From: Marinobacter sp. F3R11 | GTDB lineage: Bacteria > Pseudomonadota > Gammaproteobacteria > Pseudomonadales > Oleiphilaceae | Assembly (NCBI RefSeq): GCF_003318275.1 | Contig: NZ_QOCH01000015.1 | Location: forward strand, 912,516 to 976,515 | Direction of reading: 5' to 3' | DNA length: 64,000 nt | Part shown: one piece after another, positions 53,573 through 63,057 of the stretch | How the letters are laid out: the number at the start of each line of letters is the position of its first letter | Numbering within the stretch: position 1 is the first letter of the stretch | Made by a program: the position numbers and the translations under genes | Notes under the pieces: generated by a model | Databases searched by the model: none | The model's input: the letters and a program-made list of their open reading frames with translations, nothing else | Told to the model about the DNA's origin: nothing

Positions 53573-54676
53573 ATGCGCACTGCTTCCCGCTTCCTGATCG
53601 CAATCATTTTCCTTGTCGTGGTGCTTGGCGGCATCTTCGGCTACAAGTTTTATCAGTTTGGCCAGATGAAAGAAATGATGTCCCAACCTCAGCCACCAGC
53701 GCAGATATCCGCCACGGACGCACTGATTGAAACCTGGACCCCCTCCGTCAAAGCGGTAGGCAGTATCACAGCGGTTAACGGTATTGAGGTAGCCAACGAA
53801 GTTCCCGGGGTAATAGAAAGCATTCACTTTGAATCCGGTGACAAGGTCAAACAGGGTGATATTCTGATCCGCCTGAACACAGAGATTGATGAGGCAGCCG
53901 TGCGTACCCAACGTGCGAACGCCCAGTTGGCAGAGCAGGAGTTCAAGCGTATATCGGATCTGCTGCCAAGGCGTGCGGTGTCCCAGTCCCAGTATGACGA
54001 ATCCAAAGCGAATTTCGATGCTGCTCGTGCACGGGTCAACGAAGCTGAAGCTCAACTCAGCAAGAAGGTCATCCGTGCCCCGTTTGACGGCACCCTGGGC
54101 ATTCGTATGGTAGATCAGGGCGAATACATTGCCACCGGCACACCGATTGTTGAAATCAATATGCTGGACCCGATTTACGTGGATTACACCCTGTCCGAGA
54201 AGAACCTGCCGGACGTTGCCCGGGGCTATTCAGTCATTGCCACCGTAGCGGCTGTCCCCGAACAGGAGTTTGAAGGAAAGGTCAGTGCCATCAACACGTC
54301 TGTAAACCCGGAAACGCGGACCGTACGCATCCGCGCAACGCTGGACAACCCGGAGGGCCTGCTGCGTCCAGGTATGTTTGCAACCGTACAGACCAGACAA
54401 CCAGTAGCTGACGAAGTCGTTACCATTCCCCGTACTGCTGTCTCCTACAATACCTACGGCGATTTCGTATTTGTCGTTGAAGAGAATGATGAGGGTGTGC
54501 TGGTGGTTAATCGCCGCACTATCACTGCAGGCCAGACACGGGATAAGCGGGTTGCAATTCTCTCCGGCCTTGAAGCAGGCGAGAAAGTCGTTTCCAAAGG
54601 ATTGCTCCGGCTCCGTGCCGGCCAGAAGGTCGAGATTCAGGAAGACGAAAAGCCGTCGCAGGAGGCATCTGAGTAA
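53573..54676 (+). CDS. RND efflux periplasmic adaptor (membrane fusion protein)
   Basis: A 367-residue protein with an N-terminal anchor (FLIAIIFLVVVLGGIFGYKFYQ), a lipoyl half-motif (VPGVIESIHFESGDKVKQGDILIRL), an alpha-hairpin (about 100-150), the second lipoyl half (VIRAPFDGTLGIRMVDQGEYI) and beta-barrel and membrane-proximal domains. It joins the RND pump to an outer-membrane channel not encoded nearby. Its stop overlaps the pump's start by one base (TAATG). Confidence 0.93.
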   Translation: MRTASRFLIAIIFLVVVLGGIFGYKFYQFGQMKEMMSQPQPPAQISATDALIETWTPSVKAVGSITAVNGIEVANEVPGVIESIHFESGDKVKQGDILIRLNTEIDEAAVRTQRANAQLAEQEFKRISDLLPRRAVSQSQYDESKANFDAARARVNEAEAQLSKKVIRAPFDGTLGIRMVDQGEYIATGTPIVEINMLDPIYVDYTLSEKNLPDVARGYSVIATVAAVPEQEFEGKVSAINTSVNPETRTVRIRATLDNPEGLLRPGMFATVQTRQPVADEVVTIPRTAVSYNTYGDFVFVVEENDEGVLVVNRRTITAGQTRDKRVAILSGLEAGEKVVSKGLLRLRAGQKVEIQEDEKPSQEASE

Positions 54677-57600
54677 TGCGATTCACCGACATTTTCATCC
54701 ATCGGCCCGTATTGGCGACGGTGGTCAGCCTTCTTATCCTGCTGCTCGGTGCCCGTGCAGCCATGGAGATGGAGATCCGGCAATATCCGGAGCTGGAAAG
54801 CACCACGGTTACAGTCACAACAGCCTATCCGGGTGCCAGCTCAGATCTGATCAAGGGCTTTATTACCACGCCACTGCAACAGGCCATAGCAGAAGCCAGC
54901 GGCATCGATTACCTGACGTCGACAAGTTCACAAGGCTCCTCCACCATTGAAGCCAAGATGATTCTGAACTACGACGCCAATGCTGCACTGGCCGAGATAC
55001 AGGCAAAGGTCGCCAGCCAGCGAAACGTTCTGCCCGCTGACGCCCAGGACCCTGTGATCACGTCTACCACCGGTGACTCTACGGCGCTGATGTATATTGC
55101 GTTCTACAGTACAGAGATGGCTGTCCCGCAGATTACCGATTACCTTACCCGAGTGGTGCAACCGAGACTTCAGGCACTTTCCGGTGTTGGTAAGGCCCAG
55201 CTGCTTGGCCGTAAGTTTGCCTTGCGTGTATGGCTCGATCCGGAGCGCCTGGCCGCTATTGACATGACCCCGCAAGAGGTCGTTGCCAAACTGCGCGCCA
55301 ACAACTACCAGGCAGCCGTAGGTAATACCAAAGGCACCTACACCGAAGTCAGCATGACCAGTGACACAGATGTAGCGGATCCGGATGAATTCCGTAATCT
55401 CGTTGTCAAACAGGCCAACGGGACCCAGATCCGACTTCAGGATATAGCGCGGGTGGAGCTGGGGTCAGAAACTTACGATTCATTGGCACTGTACAAGGGC
55501 CAGCCAGCGACGTATGTGGCGATCGAGCTGGCGCCCGGCGCCAACCCTCTTACGGTAGCCGGCCTGGTAAAAAATGACCTTCCGGATATCGAAAGCCAGT
55601 TACCGGCTGCCCTGAAGGTTCGACTTGCCTATGACGCCTCAGATTTTATTGAGGACTCCATAAACGAGGTTATCCGTACCCTGCTGGAAGCTATGGGGAT
55701 CGTACTTGTGGTGGTTTTCCTGTGCCTGGGATCCATTCGTGCCTCCATCGTACCCTCTGTTGCAGTTCCCCTGTCGCTCATTGGCGGCGCCTTTTTCATG
55801 CATATATTCGGGTTTTCCCTGAACCTGCTGACACTGTTGTCCATGGTTCTGGCCATAGGCCTGGTGGTGGACGATGCCATCATCATGGTAGAAAACGTTC
55901 ACCGGCATATTGAAGACGGCGAATCGCGGTTCGATGCAGCCTTACACGGTGCACGGGAAATGGCTGTGCCAATTATCGCCATGACCACCACCCTGGTTGC
56001 GGTCTATGCGCCTATCGGCTTTATGGGTGGTCTGGTGGGATCCCTGTTTACCGAGTTCGCTTTCACCCTGGCGGGTACAGTCGTAATCTCGGGTATTGTT
56101 GCCCTTACCCTTTCCCCCATGCTGTCCGCCAAAGTGCTCAAGCCACACGGTAATCCTGGAAAATTCGAGAGCCTGGTCGAGCGCACATTCAACGGTATCT
56201 CGTCAGGTTACAAAGCGGCGCTTGCTTCCCTGATGCACACAAAGTCCGTAGTGGTCTTTTTTGCGCTGGTCGTACTGGGCTCCATCTACTTCATGGCGAT
56301 GATGAGCCAGAATGAGCTGGCTCCCACTGAAGACCAGGGCATTTTGTTCTATCAGGGCCTGGGACCGCAGACGTCTACCCTGGAATATCTTCTGGAGCAT
56401 GGGGAAGAAGTTCAGGAACGTCTGTCTACTGTGCCCGGTTATGCCGAAGACTTTATGATCGTAGGCATCACCGCACCCAATGCTGTATTCGGTGGTTTCA
56501 AGATGGAGCCATGGAGCCAACGGGACATTTCCCAGTTTGAAGCCCAGCCTCAGCTTGATGCAGAGCTCAAAAACGTAACCGGCCTGCAGACTGCCGTCTT
56601 CCCCCGGCCATCCCTACCCGGATCTGGCGGCGGCTTGCCGTTCCAGTTTGTAATAACAACTGGCAACAGCTACGAACAGCTCGATCAGGTAGCCGATGAA
56701 TTACTGGGGAAAGCAATGGCCAGCGGCAACTTCATGTTCCTGCAAAAATCCATTAACTTCGATCGCCCGGTGACACGGATCAATGTCGATCGCGACCGGG
56801 TCGCCGATCTCGGGCTTTCCATGCAGGATGTCGGACAGTCGCTGTCCAGCATGCTTGGTGGCGGTTACATCAACCGCTTCAGTATGGAAGGCAGGTCCTA
56901 TCAGGTCATTCCCCAGGTAGATCAACGGTTCCGGCTGGACGAACAAGCACTGAACGATTATTACATCCGCACAGGTGAAGGCACTCTTGTCCCTCTGGGC
57001 AGCGTTGTAAGCTTTAGCCACGATGTAGAGCCTTCAAACCGCACACAGTTCAACCAGCAGAACTCTCTGACCCTGCAAGGGGTTGTCATGCCGGGAATTG
57101 CGGCAGGGACCGCCATGGACTTTATGCAACAAACCGCAGACGAGGTATTCCCTCAGGGCTTCACCTACGATTACACCGGGCAGAGCCGGCAACTGGCAAA
57201 TCAGGGCAGCGCACTGATTGTCACCTTCTTCCTGTCGTTGCTGGTGATCTATCTGGTACTGGCGGCCCAGTTCGAAAGCTGGCGCGATCCGTTTATCATT
57301 CTGATCTCGGTACCCATGTCTGTGGCAGGTGCCATGGCGTTTATCGTCCTTGGCTTTGCAACAATGAACATCTATACACAAGTAGGCCTGATTACTCTGA
57401 TCGGGGTCGTATCCAAGAACGGGATACTGATCGTGGAGTTTGCAAACCAGCTGCAGAAAGACAAAGGCTTTAACAAGGTAGAGGCCGTTATTGAGGCTGC
57501 CGCCATTCGTTTAAGGCCCATTATAATGACATCACTGGCGCTGATCTTTGCCATGGTGCCACTGCTGATCGCAGCTGGTCCCGGAGCTGAAAGCCGCTTT

Positions 57601-57753
57601 GCCATCGGACTGACTATCAGTGCCGGGCTGGGCATCGGCACTTTGTTCACTGTTTTCGTGTTGCCTGCGTTCTATATTCTGCTGGCCCGCGATCACAATG
57701 AAGAGAACGAGGTCCAACCCGCAACCCAAAACCAGCTACCTACAACCCCCTAG
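54676..57753 (+). CDS. RND-family multidrug efflux permease
   Basis: A 1025-residue HAE1-type proton-driven pump with twelve helices and two large periplasmic loops. FTDIFIHRPVLATVVSLLIL is the usual start, and the proton-relay aspartates lie in GLVVDDAIIMVENV. TM10-12 include VGLITLIGVVSKNGILIVEFAN. The substrate is unknown. An AraC regulator follows in the opposite orientation. Confidence 0.95.
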   Translation: MRFTDIFIHRPVLATVVSLLILLLGARAAMEMEIRQYPELESTTVTVTTAYPGASSDLIKGFITTPLQQAIAEASGIDYLTSTSSQGSSTIEAKMILNYDANAALAEIQAKVASQRNVLPADAQDPVITSTTGDSTALMYIAFYSTEMAVPQITDYLTRVVQPRLQALSGVGKAQLLGRKFALRVWLDPERLAAIDMTPQEVVAKLRANNYQAAVGNTKGTYTEVSMTSDTDVADPDEFRNLVVKQANGTQIRLQDIARVELGSETYDSLALYKGQPATYVAIELAPGANPLTVAGLVKNDLPDIESQLPAALKVRLAYDASDFIEDSINEVIRTLLEAMGIVLVVVFLCLGSIRASIVPSVAVPLSLIGGAFFMHIFGFSLNLLTLLSMVLAIGLVVDDAIIMVENVHRHIEDGESRFDAALHGAREMAVPIIAMTTTLVAVYAPIGFMGGLVGSLFTEFAFTLAGTVVISGIVALTLSPMLSAKVLKPHGNPGKFESLVERTFNGISSGYKAALASLMHTKSVVVFFALVVLGSIYFMAMMSQNELAPTEDQGILFYQGLGPQTSTLEYLLEHGEEVQERLSTVPGYAEDFMIVGITAPNAVFGGFKMEPWSQRDISQFEAQPQLDAELKNVTGLQTAVFPRPSLPGSGGGLPFQFVITTGNSYEQLDQVADELLGKAMASGNFMFLQKSINFDRPVTRINVDRDRVADLGLSMQDVGQSLSSMLGGGYINRFSMEGRSYQVIPQVDQRFRLDEQALNDYYIRTGEGTLVPLGSVVSFSHDVEPSNRTQFNQQNSLTLQGVVMPGIAAGTAMDFMQQTADEVFPQGFTYDYTGQSRQLANQGSALIVTFFLSLLVIYLVLAAQFESWRDPFIILISVPMSVAGAMAFIVLGFATMNIYTQVGLITLIGVVSKNGILIVEFANQLQKDKGFNKVEAVIEAAAIRLRPIIMTSLALIFAMVPLLIAAGPGAESRFAIGLTISAGLGIGTLFTVFVLPAFYILLARDHNEENEVQPATQNQLPTTP

Positions 57754-57768
57754 CGGTCAGTAGCGGAC

Positions 57769-57810
57769 AAAAAAGCCGGGCTAACCCCTTCTGGTTAGCC
57801 CGGCTTTTTT
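57769..57810. terminator. bidirectional terminator between the RND pump and AraC genes
   Basis: A perfect 18-bp stem (57769-57786 with 57793-57810) including six A and six T at the ends, with a 6-base loop. Confidence 0.95.
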
Positions 57811-57821
57811 GCCATCTTCAC

Positions 57822-58802
57822 TCAATTTTCTTCGAGCATTTCACAACACGGCTCACCCAAGCCCTTCTCAGCTTCGCACAAACGCTCGCGACATCGCACC
57901 GTTGTGCTGGGCAACTCGCCAAAGTGCTCCCGGTAAAGTGCCGAAAAACGACCGAGATGGGAGAAGCCTTCATCTGCCGCATACCAGGATATATGGCTCT
58001 CACTAGACTGACAATCTACCAGGCGACGCCGTACCCGGATGAGGCGTTGACGCTGGAAAAACCGGTATGGCGTCATGCCCACACTGTTTTTCATCAGGTA
58101 GTAAAGGTTGCGTTCGCAGACACCGGCATAACTGGCGAGCTCCTCCAGATTAAATTCCCACGTCGGATTCTGCTCAATTTTATCAATCGCCCGCAGCAAA
58201 CGTCGATCCAAAGGCCCGGTGTCCGGAGCAATCGAAACCGAAGCGCCAGCCTGCAGGCTTGCCAACTGCTCCAGAAGCCCGCGAGTGAGTGCCCTGGCAT
58301 GCGCATCATCAATGTAGAACCTCATGCTTTCCAGGTAGTGATTTATCACTGGAGCCATATCAGGCATCTGATGAAAAGCCCTGACCAAAGGAGCTGTAGT
58401 CAACAATCCTGGCGTGGGTTTCAGGACAACAAGCCGGCTGTTTTCTGAGAGTTTGAGATCAAAATCATCCCCTGGACAAACCCAGATCGGCATGTCCAGC
58501 GAGTGCGAGCCCACGCCAGGATATGATATGGACGCCTCTCCGGCGGATGAAAATAACAGTAGTTGAGCCGATGCGCGGCAGTGGACAACTTCCATTTTTT
58601 GACCGACATGCAAGCAGATGACCCTGCCTGCACTGGTAGTCAGCCAGGCCATCCCGCTCACCGGCTTGCTCACTTGGTGCGACCTGCACCTGGCAACCGA
58701 AAGGTCTGATATCAGACCAATGATCCGGAGCCACTGCTTACAACACACTCGATCGATACGGACATAAGCTTCCAGGTCCTGATTTGTTCTTGTATTTGGC
58801 AT
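57822..58802 (-). CDS. AraC-family transcriptional regulator
   Basis: A 326-residue regulator with an N-terminal sensor region (about 30-190, AraC-binding-like) and a C-terminal double helix-turn-helix: LEELASYAGVCERNLYYLMKNSVGMTPYRFFQRQRLIRVRRRL, then WYAADEGFSHLGRFSALYREHFGELPS. Similar domain layout occurs in regulators of aromatic and carbohydrate catabolism. Effector and targets are unknown; the convergent RND operon is only a neighbour. Confidence 0.88.
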   Translation of the reverse strand: MPNTRTNQDLEAYVRIDRVCCKQWLRIIGLISDLSVARCRSHQVSKPVSGMAWLTTSAGRVICLHVGQKMEVVHCRASAQLLLFSSAGEASISYPGVGSHSLDMPIWVCPGDDFDLKLSENSRLVVLKPTPGLLTTAPLVRAFHQMPDMAPVINHYLESMRFYIDDAHARALTRGLLEQLASLQAGASVSIAPDTGPLDRRLLRAIDKIEQNPTWEFNLEELASYAGVCERNLYYLMKNSVGMTPYRFFQRQRLIRVRRRLVDCQSSESHISWYAADEGFSHLGRFSALYREHFGELPSTTVRCRERLCEAEKGLGEPCCEMLEEN

Positions 58803-58963
58803 AGGTTCCGTAAATCAGGGGTTTGATGTGCGCTACTACTGCCCGCCAAGCACCACGTACAACCCTTAATAATTATTAACAATTTGAAACATTCTAGTGC
58901 AAACGTTCTGGCAGCCTTGGCCACATCTTGCAAACTCTGTAACCACGCCTCTCATTTTGAAAT

Positions 58964-60637
58964 TTATTGATATGGATCAAGTATCATCTCCTTTACCCGA
59001 TCCCAGGGCTGCGGCCGGGCCATTAAAAAGCCCTGTCCCCGTTGGCAGTCCAAACCACGAAGTTCCTGATACTGGGCCCGATTTTCGATGCCTTCAGCCA
59101 CAACCTCCAGCTCCAGAGCTTCAGCAATACCCAGAATGGCAGACACGATCCGGGAATCACTGTTCTTGGAACCCAGACGGCTGATAAACTGCCGGTCTAT
59201 TTTGAGCACCTGGACTGGCAAATTCTGCAAATACGCCAGCGAAGAATAGCCTGTGCCAAAATCGTCGATCGCTATCCCAACGCCCTGGTTCCGGAATTCC
59301 TTGAGTGTTTCCAGACACTGCCGGGAAAGGTGCATGATATGAGTTTCAGTGATCTCGATTTCCAGCTGCCAGCCCAGTTCATGAATGCGCTCGAACAACG
59401 GGCCAATAACGAGACCCAGCCTGGCATCGGTGATCTGACGGGCAGAGATGTTAATCGCCAGCCGGAAGTCACCCTGTGCAGAAGGAGCTGACTGCAGATC
59501 TTTCAGTATTCCCCGCACCAGGCGTTGTGTCATTTCATGAATCTGGCCCCGGCGCTCCGCCAGTGGAACAAAGTCGGCAGGCGATACCGGGCCGAATTCC
59601 GGATGATTCCAACGCAACAAGGCCTCCATACCTACAGACTGCCCTGAGCGGAGGTCATATTGGGGCTGATACACCACATGAAACTCATCAGGCGAGGTTT
59701 TCAGGGACGTTACCAACGCCTCTGAGAGGCGCTGCTCACGGCGCCCCCGCTCATCATCTGCTTCACTGTATATGCGGTAACAGCCCCGGCCTGCCAGTTT
59801 TGCTGCATACATGGCACGATCTGCTTTCTGCAGAAGCTCCGTACCACTCTTCCCGTGCGTGGGATAAACCGCAGCGCCGATTGAAGCCGAAAGAAAATAT
59901 TCCCGCTGGCCAACGATCACAGGAGCACGGAAAGCCTGAATCATGCGCTGACCGACCTCTTTCAAATCCTCAATGCCCTGCAACTCCACAATAACGGCAA
60001 ACTCATCACCTGACAGCCTGGCGACCACATCAACTTTTCGCACCACGCTCTGAATGCACATAGCGGCTTGCTTCAGTACACCATCGCCACATTCGTGCCC
60101 ATGCAGATCATTGACCGATTTGAAAAAGTCCAGATCAATAAACAAAACAGCAAAGCGGGCACCTTCAAGACAATGCTGACTGACCCGGGCTTTCAAAAAC
60201 TCCTGGAACAAAGAACGGTTGGGCAGATCGGTCAGGGGATCGTAATAGGCAAGCGACGCCAGGCGCTCATCCACACCGGTTCTTTTGCCCATATCCATAA
60301 ATATGCCGACATAGGACTGTTGCCCTTCATACTCCACCGGGTAGATACTGAGCCATTGCGGATAGACCTCACCGTTTTTCTTCCGGTTCCAGATCAACCC
60401 CTCCCAACGCCCACTGCTGGCCAAAGCCTGCCACATGGCCTGGTAAAATTCCGGGGTGTGCAACCCGGAGCTCAGAACTGAAGGTGGCCGGCCCACCACT
60501 TCATCCTGGACATAACCGGTCACTGAACGGAACATGCCGTTAACATACGTAATTTTCGGCTCATTGGTAACCAGCATGATCGCGCGGGGATACTGATCCA
60601 CCAAAGCCCGGAAATCCTGATGTTGCTCAAACTGCAT
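58964..60637 (-). CDS. PAS-GGDEF-EAL c-di-GMP signalling protein
   Basis: A 557-residue cytoplasmic protein: PAS domain (about 10-115, ITYVNGMFRSVTGYVQDEVVG), GGDEF domain (about 125-285) and EAL domain (about 300-550). The cyclase motif is SGDEF, so cyclase activity may be weak. The EAL domain keeps MEALLRWNHPE, the later acidic DDFGTGYSSL and LKIDRQFI, typical of an active phosphodiesterase. It probably lowers c-di-GMP in response to a PAS-sensed cue. It is divergent from the chemoreceptor gene across 284 bases. Confidence 0.92.
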   Translation of the reverse strand: MQFEQHQDFRALVDQYPRAIMLVTNEPKITYVNGMFRSVTGYVQDEVVGRPPSVLSSGLHTPEFYQAMWQALASSGRWEGLIWNRKKNGEVYPQWLSIYPVEYEGQQSYVGIFMDMGKRTGVDERLASLAYYDPLTDLPNRSLFQEFLKARVSQHCLEGARFAVLFIDLDFFKSVNDLHGHECGDGVLKQAAMCIQSVVRKVDVVARLSGDEFAVIVELQGIEDLKEVGQRMIQAFRAPVIVGQREYFLSASIGAAVYPTHGKSGTELLQKADRAMYAAKLAGRGCYRIYSEADDERGRREQRLSEALVTSLKTSPDEFHVVYQPQYDLRSGQSVGMEALLRWNHPEFGPVSPADFVPLAERRGQIHEMTQRLVRGILKDLQSAPSAQGDFRLAINISARQITDARLGLVIGPLFERIHELGWQLEIEITETHIMHLSRQCLETLKEFRNQGVGIAIDDFGTGYSSLAYLQNLPVQVLKIDRQFISRLGSKNSDSRIVSAILGIAEALELEVVAEGIENRAQYQELRGLDCQRGQGFLMARPQPWDRVKEMILDPYQ

Positions 60638-60921
60638 GTGATGGCTACTCCTTATATTCTCCAGCTCGCACCCCTGGGGCTACGCACACCTTCAGCATAG
60701 AAGGAAACCTGCCGCCATCTATCCATATTATGCAAAACGAAGTCCTGAATAATATCTAGATATGAACCTGAATTCATCTTTTGCATTTTCCGGATATCCA
60801 CGATGTGGATTCCATCGCAGACTGATCAGCGTCATTCGTGTGATGTTGCAAGTACAAACATCCTGCCTGGTGCCAGGCTTTGTGCGACACCTAAAACGAC
60901 AAGAAACAGGCAAATTGCGGT

Positions 60922-62559
60922 ATGCGTAAAAACGAACCTGTCACCCAGAACACGCGAACCTATCCAGATCACCTCAACCTCATAACCACTACAGATCTGT
61001 CGGGCCGGATAACCGCAGCCAACGAGGCATTCTCGGAAGTTTCCGGCTATAGCTGTGATGAGCTGATCGGCCAGCACCATAACGTCATACGGCACCCCGA
61101 CATGCCGCCAGGAGCCTTCGGTGATCTGTGGCAAACAATAAAAAGTGGAGACTCGTGGCGAGGAATTGTCAAAAACCGGTGTAAAAACGGTGACCACTAC
61201 TGGGTCGACGCATTTGTAACACCGATCTTCAGCGAAGGCCGTATTGTTGAGTATCAGTCTGTCCGGGTGCTCCCTGACCCCAGCCAGATCAAGCGGGCAG
61301 AATTAGCATACGCGGCATGGAATCAAGGTAGTATTCCCCGGCGCTTTCTCGCCATCAGCCCTGCTCTGCCCTGGAAGCTGACCAGCCTGTACGGAATACT
61401 GGCAACCGGCCTTCTGGCTGCAGGCCTTAAGGCATTACCCGCCCCAAGCCTGGCACTTGGTCAACTGCTGTTGCTGGCAGCCTTTCTTATCCTGCACTGG
61501 CTGACACGCTCCATGGTCCGGAGCGCGAGGGCCTCCTGTCACGACGCTCATCCGGTTATGCCGTGGATCTATACTGGTCGCCGTGATGAAAGCGCATGGA
61601 TTGAGTTCGATCGGCAAAAACGCGACGCAACTCTGCGCGCAGTTTCAGCTCGCATGCACACTAATGTCGGGCACCTGCACGGGAACAAGCAGCGTACGAT
61701 TGAGTGGGTCTCACACTCAGTGGACAGCATTCGGAGTCAGCGCAAGGATATCCAGAACATTACCCAGGCATTTGATGAACTTGCACGCAGTGTAAAAAGC
61801 GTCAGCGAACTGACAAGCAGAACCCATGAGGCAACCATGGACGCCAGGAAATCAGCAGACCACTGCCAGCAGCAGATGCAGATAATGAACGACGATCTGT
61901 CAAACCTGCAAACCCAGCTGTTCGCCGCCAACGAAGCAATCGCCGCCCTGTCAGAAAAAAGTGACACCATTGGTCTGGTGCTGGATGTGATCTCTGATAT
62001 TGCGAAACAAACCAACCTGCTGGCACTCAATGCTGCCATTGAAGCGGCACGGGCAGGCGATGCTGGCCGTGGCTTTGCCGTCGTTGCGGACGAAGTTCGC
62101 GGACTTGCCATGCGCACCCATGAATCAACACAGAAGATCGAGGAAATAATCGGTGCCCTGCAAAATGAAACTCACAGTGTTGTAGCCATTATTGACCGCG
62201 GCGCTAATGCCTGTAAGCAAACCACCTTCATGGGCGACGAGGCCGGCAAAGCACTCACCTCTACCCTGAACGACATTGAGATTATTACAGACTGCACCTA
62301 TAAAGTGACTGGCGCCACAGAAGAACAATCCGCACTCAGCCTGCAGGTACAGCAACAGGTAAGTCGACTGCTTACACTGGGTGATGAATCCGTCCGGAGC
62401 GGCGAAAGCGCCCGACAGGAGTCCGAGGATCTCGGCAGCAGTGTGGATCAGGCGCAACTCCTCACCAGTCATTTCCTGACAATGCTTTCCAGCCGGCTAC
62501 CAACCGTCCGGACCAAAGCGCAGACAAAACCATATAGATTCCCCGAACCCTCGCAATAG
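60922..62559 (+). CDS. PAS-containing methyl-accepting chemoreceptor (Aer-like)
   Basis: A 545-residue receptor. An N-terminal PAS domain (about 15-115, with ITAANEAFSEVSGYSCDELIGQHHNVIRHPDMP) is of the Aer redox/energy-sensing type. One or two hydrophobic segments (about 150-195) follow, then a cytoplasmic signalling domain with the conserved hairpin tip IAKQTNLLALNAAIEAARAG and DEVRGLA. It has no periplasmic ligand domain, so it senses from inside the cell. No che genes are in the window. Confidence 0.93.
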   Translation: MRKNEPVTQNTRTYPDHLNLITTTDLSGRITAANEAFSEVSGYSCDELIGQHHNVIRHPDMPPGAFGDLWQTIKSGDSWRGIVKNRCKNGDHYWVDAFVTPIFSEGRIVEYQSVRVLPDPSQIKRAELAYAAWNQGSIPRRFLAISPALPWKLTSLYGILATGLLAAGLKALPAPSLALGQLLLLAAFLILHWLTRSMVRSARASCHDAHPVMPWIYTGRRDESAWIEFDRQKRDATLRAVSARMHTNVGHLHGNKQRTIEWVSHSVDSIRSQRKDIQNITQAFDELARSVKSVSELTSRTHEATMDARKSADHCQQQMQIMNDDLSNLQTQLFAANEAIAALSEKSDTIGLVLDVISDIAKQTNLLALNAAIEAARAGDAGRGFAVVADEVRGLAMRTHESTQKIEEIIGALQNETHSVVAIIDRGANACKQTTFMGDEAGKALTSTLNDIEIITDCTYKVTGATEEQSALSLQVQQQVSRLLTLGDESVRSGESARQESEDLGSSVDQAQLLTSHFLTMLSSRLPTVRTKAQTKPYRFPEPSQ

Positions 62560-62620
62560 GGTAGTCTGGCGCTCTGACCTGATATTTCTTTCGGAAGATT
62601 GCCGCTATCGTGTTTTTATC

Positions 62621-62935
62621 ATGACTCTGGGAACCCTGTTCTGGCTGTTTGTTGCAGCCTTTGCCGTCTGGTACTGGTGGCGCGCCAAGGCCATCAAAGA
62701 CTCTGTACTCCAGGCCGCCCACCGCTACTGCAAGACCATGGACGTCATGCTGCTGGATGATGCCATTTATCTGCGCGGCATCTGGCTTAAACGCGACGAT
62801 CAGGGGCAGATCCGTGTCTGGCGCCGCTTCCTGTTCGACTTTACCTCCACTGGTGAAGAACGCTATAGCGGCCGGGTTATCATGCTTGGCCCTCTTATAC
62901 TGAATATAGAGCTGGAACCGCACCGCTTTTCCTGA
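62621..62935 (+). CDS. DUF3301 family membrane-anchored protein
   Basis: A 104-residue protein with one N-terminal transmembrane helix (LGTLFWLFVAAFAVWYWWRA) and a conserved cytoplasmic part (LQAAHRYCKTMDVMLLDDAIYLRGIWLKR, WRRFLFDFTSTGEERYSGRVIMLG), typical of DUF3301. Function is unknown. Confidence 0.85.
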   Translation: MTLGTLFWLFVAAFAVWYWWRAKAIKDSVLQAAHRYCKTMDVMLLDDAIYLRGIWLKRDDQGQIRVWRRFLFDFTSTGEERYSGRVIMLGPLILNIELEPHRFS

Positions 62936-63057
62936 TCCGTCAGGATAATTCCCCCCCGCTCCGTGGCCTGGAGAAGCCCCATCATCCAGTTGTCACATTC
63001 CTGTAATAATTTTGTCTCATTCTCCTGCCTTCCAATCGTTTGCTTCCATGAGGATTT